Source: Fidelibacterota bacterium
GTDB lineage: Bacteria; Pseudomonadota; Alphaproteobacteria; Rhodospirillales; Rhodospirillaceae
Length of the DNA stretch: 8,718 nt
Direction: 5' to 3'
NCBI GenBank assembly: GCA_947473445.1
Contig: CANJEU010000064.1
Span: forward strand, 1-8,718
In this document: one piece after another, positions 5,747 through 8,718 of the stretch
Layout: each line of letters begins with the position of its first letter
Numbering within the stretch: the stretch's first letter is position 1
The notes under the pieces: model-generated
What the model was told of the DNA's origin: nothing
The model's input: only the letters and a program-made list of their open reading frames with translations
The model's database searches: none
Translations under genes and position numbers: made by a program

Positions 5747-6061
5747 ATGGATAAGATGACTCTTGCTGCCGCCGTTGCCGGCGCCATTGCGATGGTGGGC
5801 CCGCTGGGCCTGGCGTCGGCCGCTGAAACCGGTAAGGGCAAGGAGAAGTGCTTCGGCGTCGCCGTGGCGGGCGAGAACGGCTGTGCCTCGGCCGACGGAA
5901 GCCATGGCTGCGGCGGCCTTGCGACGGTCGACTATAGCGGCCAGGAGTGGGTGCTCGTCGAAGGCGGCACCTGCGAAAAAATGGGCGGCAAGCTCGAGCC
6001 GTTTAAGGGCCTGGGTAAGCCGCCGGCGAAAAAGTCCGACGCGGCACCCGCGAAGAAGTGA
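5747..6061 (+). CDS. bufA: Bufferin-type copper-binding peptide precursor (DUF2282, BufA1 family)
   Basis: 104 aa. A Sec signal peptide (residues 1-26: short N-region with one Lys, Ala-rich hydrophobic core, ASA then AE as likely cleavage) directs it to the periplasm. The mature peptide has four cysteines at 35, 46, 55 and 76 in the DUF2282 spacing: EKCFGV, NGC, SHGC and GTCEKMGGK. Known family behaviour: the MNIO enzyme with its partner converts core cysteines to thiooxazole-type rings, and the modified peptide binds copper and lowers its toxicity. The C-terminus carries a Lys/Pro/Ala tail (KPPAKKSDAAPAKK) after the last Cys. It is the first gene of a three-gene operon with a strong ribosome site, and its TGA overlaps the next start (GTGA). 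Family assignment is firm; the exact modification here is inferred. Confidence 0.92.
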   Translation: MDKMTLAAAVAGAIAMVGPLGLASAAETGKGKEKCFGVAVAGENGCASADGSHGCGGLATVDYSGQEWVLVEGGTCEKMGGKLEPFKGLGKPPAKKSDAAPAKK

Positions 6062-6888
6062 GCCTTTCGCGCGCCTGCGGAATAGGGCTAAGGACGGCCC
6101 ATCTCGCCCAGCTAGCCGCCGAGGCCAAGGACGCCTCCCTCACCGCCCCTTGGCTTGAAATTCATACCGAGAATTTTCTGATCGATGGCGGCCCGCGCCT
6201 TGCGATGCTGAACGCGGTTGCCGCGCGCTATCCCATAAGCTGCCACAGCGTCGCGCTGTCGCTCGGTTCGGCACAAGGATTGGACAAGAGGCATCTGGCG
6301 CGCGTAGCCGATCTGATCGCGCGAATTAAACCCGCATTCGTATCGGACCACCTGTCGTGGAGTGCCGTTGACGGCATTCACCTCAACGATCTGCTGCCAC
6401 TACCCTATACCGAAGCGGCGCTGAACACCGTGGCCCGCAACGTCCTTGAAGCCCAGGAGGCTTTTGATCGGCGCATTTTGGTCGAGACCCCGTCGCGGTA
6501 TCTGACGTTCGAGAACGCGGATATGGATGAGCCGGAGTTTTTCAAGCGCCTGGTTGCGCGCACCGGCTGCGGCATCCTGCTCGACCTCAACAATATCCAT
6601 GTCAGCGCATTCAACCTTGGCTTCAACGCCGAGGACTATCTGCGGAAGATTCCCCCGCAGATGATTGAAGAAATCCATCTCGCCGGATATGCGCCCAGCC
6701 CAGTGCATTCGGATCTGCTCATCGATACACATAGCCGGCCGGTCGCGGGCGATGTGTGGGCCCTGTACGAAAGGACAATCGCGCGCATCGGTCCGCGGCC
6801 GACCCTCATCGAATGGGACAACGATGTACCGGCGCTGGACGTTCTCACCGCGGAAATGAGACGCGCGCAGCGCGTGCTGTCACTATGA
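6058..6888 (+). CDS. bufB: DUF692 multinuclear non-heme iron oxidase (MNIO), bufferin-modifying enzyme
   Basis: 276 aa TIM-barrel-type DUF692 protein. The N-terminus GIGLRTAH and WLEIHTENF (32-40) are family hallmarks. Likely iron ligands in order: H63 (SCHSVALS), H98 (SDHLSW), E143 (VETPSRY), N178/H181 (DLNNIHV), H207 (EIHLAGY), D223/H225 (IDTHSRPV) and E252 (IEWDND); all expected ligand positions appear filled. MNIOs use O2 and a multi-iron centre to rewrite cysteine residues in peptide precursors; the substrate here is the product of the gene directly upstream. The start is GTG at 6058, overlapping the bufA TGA by 4 bp (GTGA), which places the GIGLR motif at residue 8 as in relatives. The stop overlaps bufC (ATGA). 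Cytoplasmic, no signal peptide. Confidence 0.93.
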   Translation: MSLSRACGIGLRTAHLAQLAAEAKDASLTAPWLEIHTENFLIDGGPRLAMLNAVAARYPISCHSVALSLGSAQGLDKRHLARVADLIARIKPAFVSDHLSWSAVDGIHLNDLLPLPYTEAALNTVARNVLEAQEAFDRRILVETPSRYLTFENADMDEPEFFKRLVARTGCGILLDLNNIHVSAFNLGFNAEDYLRKIPPQMIEEIHLAGYAPSPVHSDLLIDTHSRPVAGDVWALYERTIARIGPRPTLIEWDNDVPALDVLTAEMRRAQRVLSL

Positions 6889-7640
6889 GTGACCTGGTAG
6901 ATCTGCAGCGCCAATTCCTGCGCGCTCTGAACGAAGATGCCGGCGCTTTAGATGGCGTCGTCGTCGATGCTGCGCGGCGGATGACAGTTCACAAGACCAC
7001 CATCGAAGGCGGCCTTCTCAACACCCTGGCCAACGGCTTCCCCGCATTGCGCCGCGTCGTCGGCGGACCGGTCTTTGCAAGTCTGGTCAGTGAATTCATC
7101 GCCACGGCGCCGCCGCGTCACCCGCTGCTCTCGACCTATGGCGGCGGTTTTGCGGCCTTCGTCGCGACGCAACCGATCGCCGCGTCACTGCCTTATCTGC
7201 AGGACCTCGCGCGCGTCGAGTGGGCGCGACAGGACTCCTACCTCGCGGCCGACGCCGCTTTGCTTGACCCCGGCAGCCTGAATACCGGCGATCCGGACAG
7301 CTTGAGCCGTCTGACACTTCGCTTGCATCCGGCCACGCGCGTGATCACCTCGCCCTTCCCGGTGCACACGATCTGGCGCCTCAATCAGGCCGATGTTGAT
7401 GATAAGGACATTCCAGCGCTCGATATGAAAGTTGCAGAGCATGTGATTGTGACGCGCCCTCACGGGGAAGTCGTCACGCGCGCCATCAGCCTTGCGGACG
7501 CGGCTTTGGTGACGGCGGTGATGGGCGGCGCGAGCCTGGGCGCAGCGGTCGAAGGGGCCTTTGCAGTGGCGCCGGATTTCGACGTGACCCAGGTACTCGC
7601 GGGTCACTTCGCCAACGGAACGTTTGCCAGCCCCTGTTGA
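6885..7640 (+). CDS. bufC: DUF2063 partner protein of the MNIO enzyme (BufC)
   Basis: 251 aa from the ATG at 6885, which overlaps the bufB stop (ATGA). The N-terminal DUF2063 domain (about 5-95) shows the family pattern: LQRQFLRAL, NTLANGFPALRRVVGG (46-61), a phenylalanine-rich helix, and LLSTYGGGFAAFV (81-93). SLPYLQDLARVEWARQDSYLA (101-121) is the typical linker helix, and a beta-rich C-terminal domain (about 142-248) follows. In MNIO systems this protein recruits the precursor to the enzyme; its old label 'putative DNA-binding' is not needed here. The same frame is open upstream to 6756, but that part only mirrors the bufB coding frame. No DoxX-family bufD gene follows, unlike many bufferin operons; the next gene is convergent behind a repeat. 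Confidence 0.9.
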   Translation: MSDLVDLQRQFLRALNEDAGALDGVVVDAARRMTVHKTTIEGGLLNTLANGFPALRRVVGGPVFASLVSEFIATAPPRHPLLSTYGGGFAAFVATQPIAASLPYLQDLARVEWARQDSYLAADAALLDPGSLNTGDPDSLSRLTLRLHPATRVITSPFPVHTIWRLNQADVDDKDIPALDMKVAEHVIVTRPHGEVVTRAISLADAALVTAVMGGASLGAAVEGAFAVAPDFDVTQVLAGHFANGTFASPC

Positions 7641-7647
7641 TGTGGTC

Positions 7648-7695
7648 GCGTTTTCTGCGACGAACCGGTACCCACTTCGTCGAAAAACGCTCTAG
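7648..7695. repeat. Palindromic intergenic repeat (CTAGAGC family), copy 2, terminator-like
   Basis: Inverted repeat in the 51-bp gap between convergent genes: GCGTTTTCTGCGACGAA and TTCGTCGAAAAACGC around CCGGTACCCAC. Read on the - strand it starts CTAGAGCGTTTTTCGACGAA and contains GTGGGTACCGGTT, a loop pattern matching copy 1 (GTGTGAAGCGGCTT). The outer arms differ from copy 1, but the CTAGAGC edge and the central pattern are shared. The CTA at 7692-7694 is the TAG stop of the next - strand gene. A likely bidirectional transcript end for bufABC and the gene at 7692-8705. Confidence 0.75.
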
Positions 7696-8705
7696 CCTTT
7701 AACGTCGAAGCCGGTGCGCGCGAGCAGGACGTAGAATTCCTTGATCGCTTTTTCTTTGTCCGCGGGCTCGGGCAGATCGGCCGTATATTCGGAAATGAAA
7801 TCCTTGCGGCGCAGATAGCTGACAACAGTGTCGCGGGCGATGGTGGTCGCGCGGCCGATCGTGAGCACGCCGGAGGCGCAGAAATTCACCAAGCGCGAGG
7901 CGCGTTCACGGAACGGCAGACGCGAGTCGTCCAGACGCTGAATCACTCCCGCCGAGATGATGTAGTCCGAGACGATTTCATCGAAGCGATTGGCGATGGG
8001 ATCGCGCAGCGCGGGATTGAGTTTGGATTCGAGCACCAGTTTCTGGATGGCGGCGGCCTCCTGCAGGCGCGCCTTTTCGGTACGCGCTTCGGGAGCGATC
8101 TTCTGCACGGTGCTAAGGGTCGCGGCGAGATTGCGGATTTGAGATTCGATAGCGCCGCGTGATTCCGCATCGGCGTCGGGATCGAACATCGCGAGCAGGA
8201 ACAGGAATTTCTGTTTTCCCGAGCTCAGCTTATCGCGCACGCCTTCCATGGCCTTCTTCACGCCAGCCGCGCCGCCCATATTGGCGATGCGCGCCCACCG
8301 GTACGTGAGGCCCATCGCCATGTTCCCACCGCCGAGCACGCCGAGGTCGGAAATGGCGCGGGCGAGCAGTTCATCGAAGAAGGCCTTATCGACCGCGGGG
8401 TCCTCGCTGTTCGTCAGGCGCACAGGACTGGCAAGGTCGCGTTCAATACGTTCGAAGAGCACCGCCTTGGATCGCGGCAGAAGGTTTGCCGCAAAAAGCG
8501 TGTTCAAAAGCGTAACCAGTTCTTCGGCGGCGAATTTAGTCGGTTTGCACTTGCCCTGCACAAGGTCGAGGATGCGCGTGACCGCGTCGCCGAGGTGCTT
8601 GGAAACGCCGATAACATCCTTAATGACGGTCTTGGACACGAAGATGTCCGCCATCATCTCGTCGATCATCGCGCGGGCGCGTTCGTCTTTCTGCGTGCTC
8701 GCCAT
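7692..8705 (-). CDS. Unrecognised, mostly alpha-helical soluble protein
   Basis: 337 aa from the ATG at 8705. I do not recognise the family. The sequence reads as almost all helix with charged, amphipathic segments. There is no signal peptide, no clear membrane segment, and no nucleotide-binding or catalytic motif. Possible landmarks: a glycine-rich turn GVLGGGNMAMGLTYRW (122-137), a charged helix pair around residues 195-225, a Cys in the N-terminal third (KCKPTKF) and one near VNFCASG. Codon use and GC look like the neighbours, so recent transfer is not suggested. The start is uncertain: only 13 bases precede it, with no ribosome site, and the frame is open to the window edge. Its stop lies in the CTAGAGC repeat. 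It could be a scaffold or regulatory protein; no function is claimed. Confidence 0.75.
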   Translation of the reverse strand: MASTQKDERARAMIDEMMADIFVSKTVIKDVIGVSKHLGDAVTRILDLVQGKCKPTKFAAEELVTLLNTLFAANLLPRSKAVLFERIERDLASPVRLTNSEDPAVDKAFFDELLARAISDLGVLGGGNMAMGLTYRWARIANMGGAAGVKKAMEGVRDKLSSGKQKFLFLLAMFDPDADAESRGAIESQIRNLAATLSTVQKIAPEARTEKARLQEAAAIQKLVLESKLNPALRDPIANRFDEIVSDYIISAGVIQRLDDSRLPFRERASRLVNFCASGVLTIGRATTIARDTVVSYLRRKDFISEYTADLPEPADKEKAIKEFYVLLARTGFDVKG

Positions 8706-8718
8706 CGGCAGCAGTTGG

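Noticed and set aside
6756..6884. Longer bufC starting at 6756
   Set aside because: The region codes for the bufB C-terminus with its metal ligands; the ATG at 6885 in the ATGA overlap gives the normal DUF2063 start.
1..8718. Mobile element, tRNA, CRISPR or phage insertion
   Set aside because: No transposase or integrase, no tRNA-like cloverleaf or attachment duplication, no spaced direct repeats; composition looks even across the window.

Overview
The window is GC-rich (by eye roughly 60-65 % G+C) and tightly packed. It looks like the chromosome of an alphaproteobacterium. Three things point there: a four-gene serine palmitoyltransferase cluster in the same order as in Caulobacter, a compact bufABC copper-peptide operon, and two copies of a CTAGAGC-type palindromic repeat that is common in alphaproteobacteria, especially Rhizobiales. 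The sequence alone does not settle the genus.

Layout. (1) 1-1129, + strand: the 3' end of a diacylglycerol-kinase-type lipid kinase, overlapping by ATGA a Tam41-like nucleotidyltransferase. (2) 1135-1186: a palindromic repeat that fills the gap between convergent genes. (3) 1183-5558, - strand: the ceramide operon, read in the order acyl-AMP/ACP ligase, NAD(P)-dependent epimerase/reductase (cerR-like), dedicated acyl carrier protein, serine palmitoyltransferase (spt). A 108-bp gap before the acp gene holds palindromes and a possible internal promoter. (4) 5559-5746: a 188-bp divergent control region. (5) 5747-7640, + strand: bufA-bufB-bufC, a ribosomally made, modified metal-binding peptide (bufferin) precursor, its DUF692/MNIO enzyme and a DUF2063 partner, joined by 4-bp GTGA and ATGA overlaps. 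(6) 7648-7695: a second repeat of the same family between convergent genes. (7) 7692-8705, - strand: an unrecognised, mostly helical soluble protein.

How the genes may work together. The ligase would activate a fatty acid and load it on the dedicated ACP. Spt would condense that acyl-ACP with L-serine to 3-ketosphinganine. The epimerase-family protein would reduce the keto group, probably after N-acylation; the bacterial ceramide synthase is not in this window. The convergent lipid kinase and Tam41-like enzyme would suit phosphorylation of ceramide and its activation or decoration to an anionic sphingolipid, as in the Caulobacter ceramide-phosphoglycerate (cpg) locus next to spt. The bufABC operon is a separate function, copper buffering in the periplasm, but it shares a control region with the sphingolipid operon.

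No tRNA, rRNA, CRISPR array, insertion sequence or gene-free stretch over 300 bp was seen.
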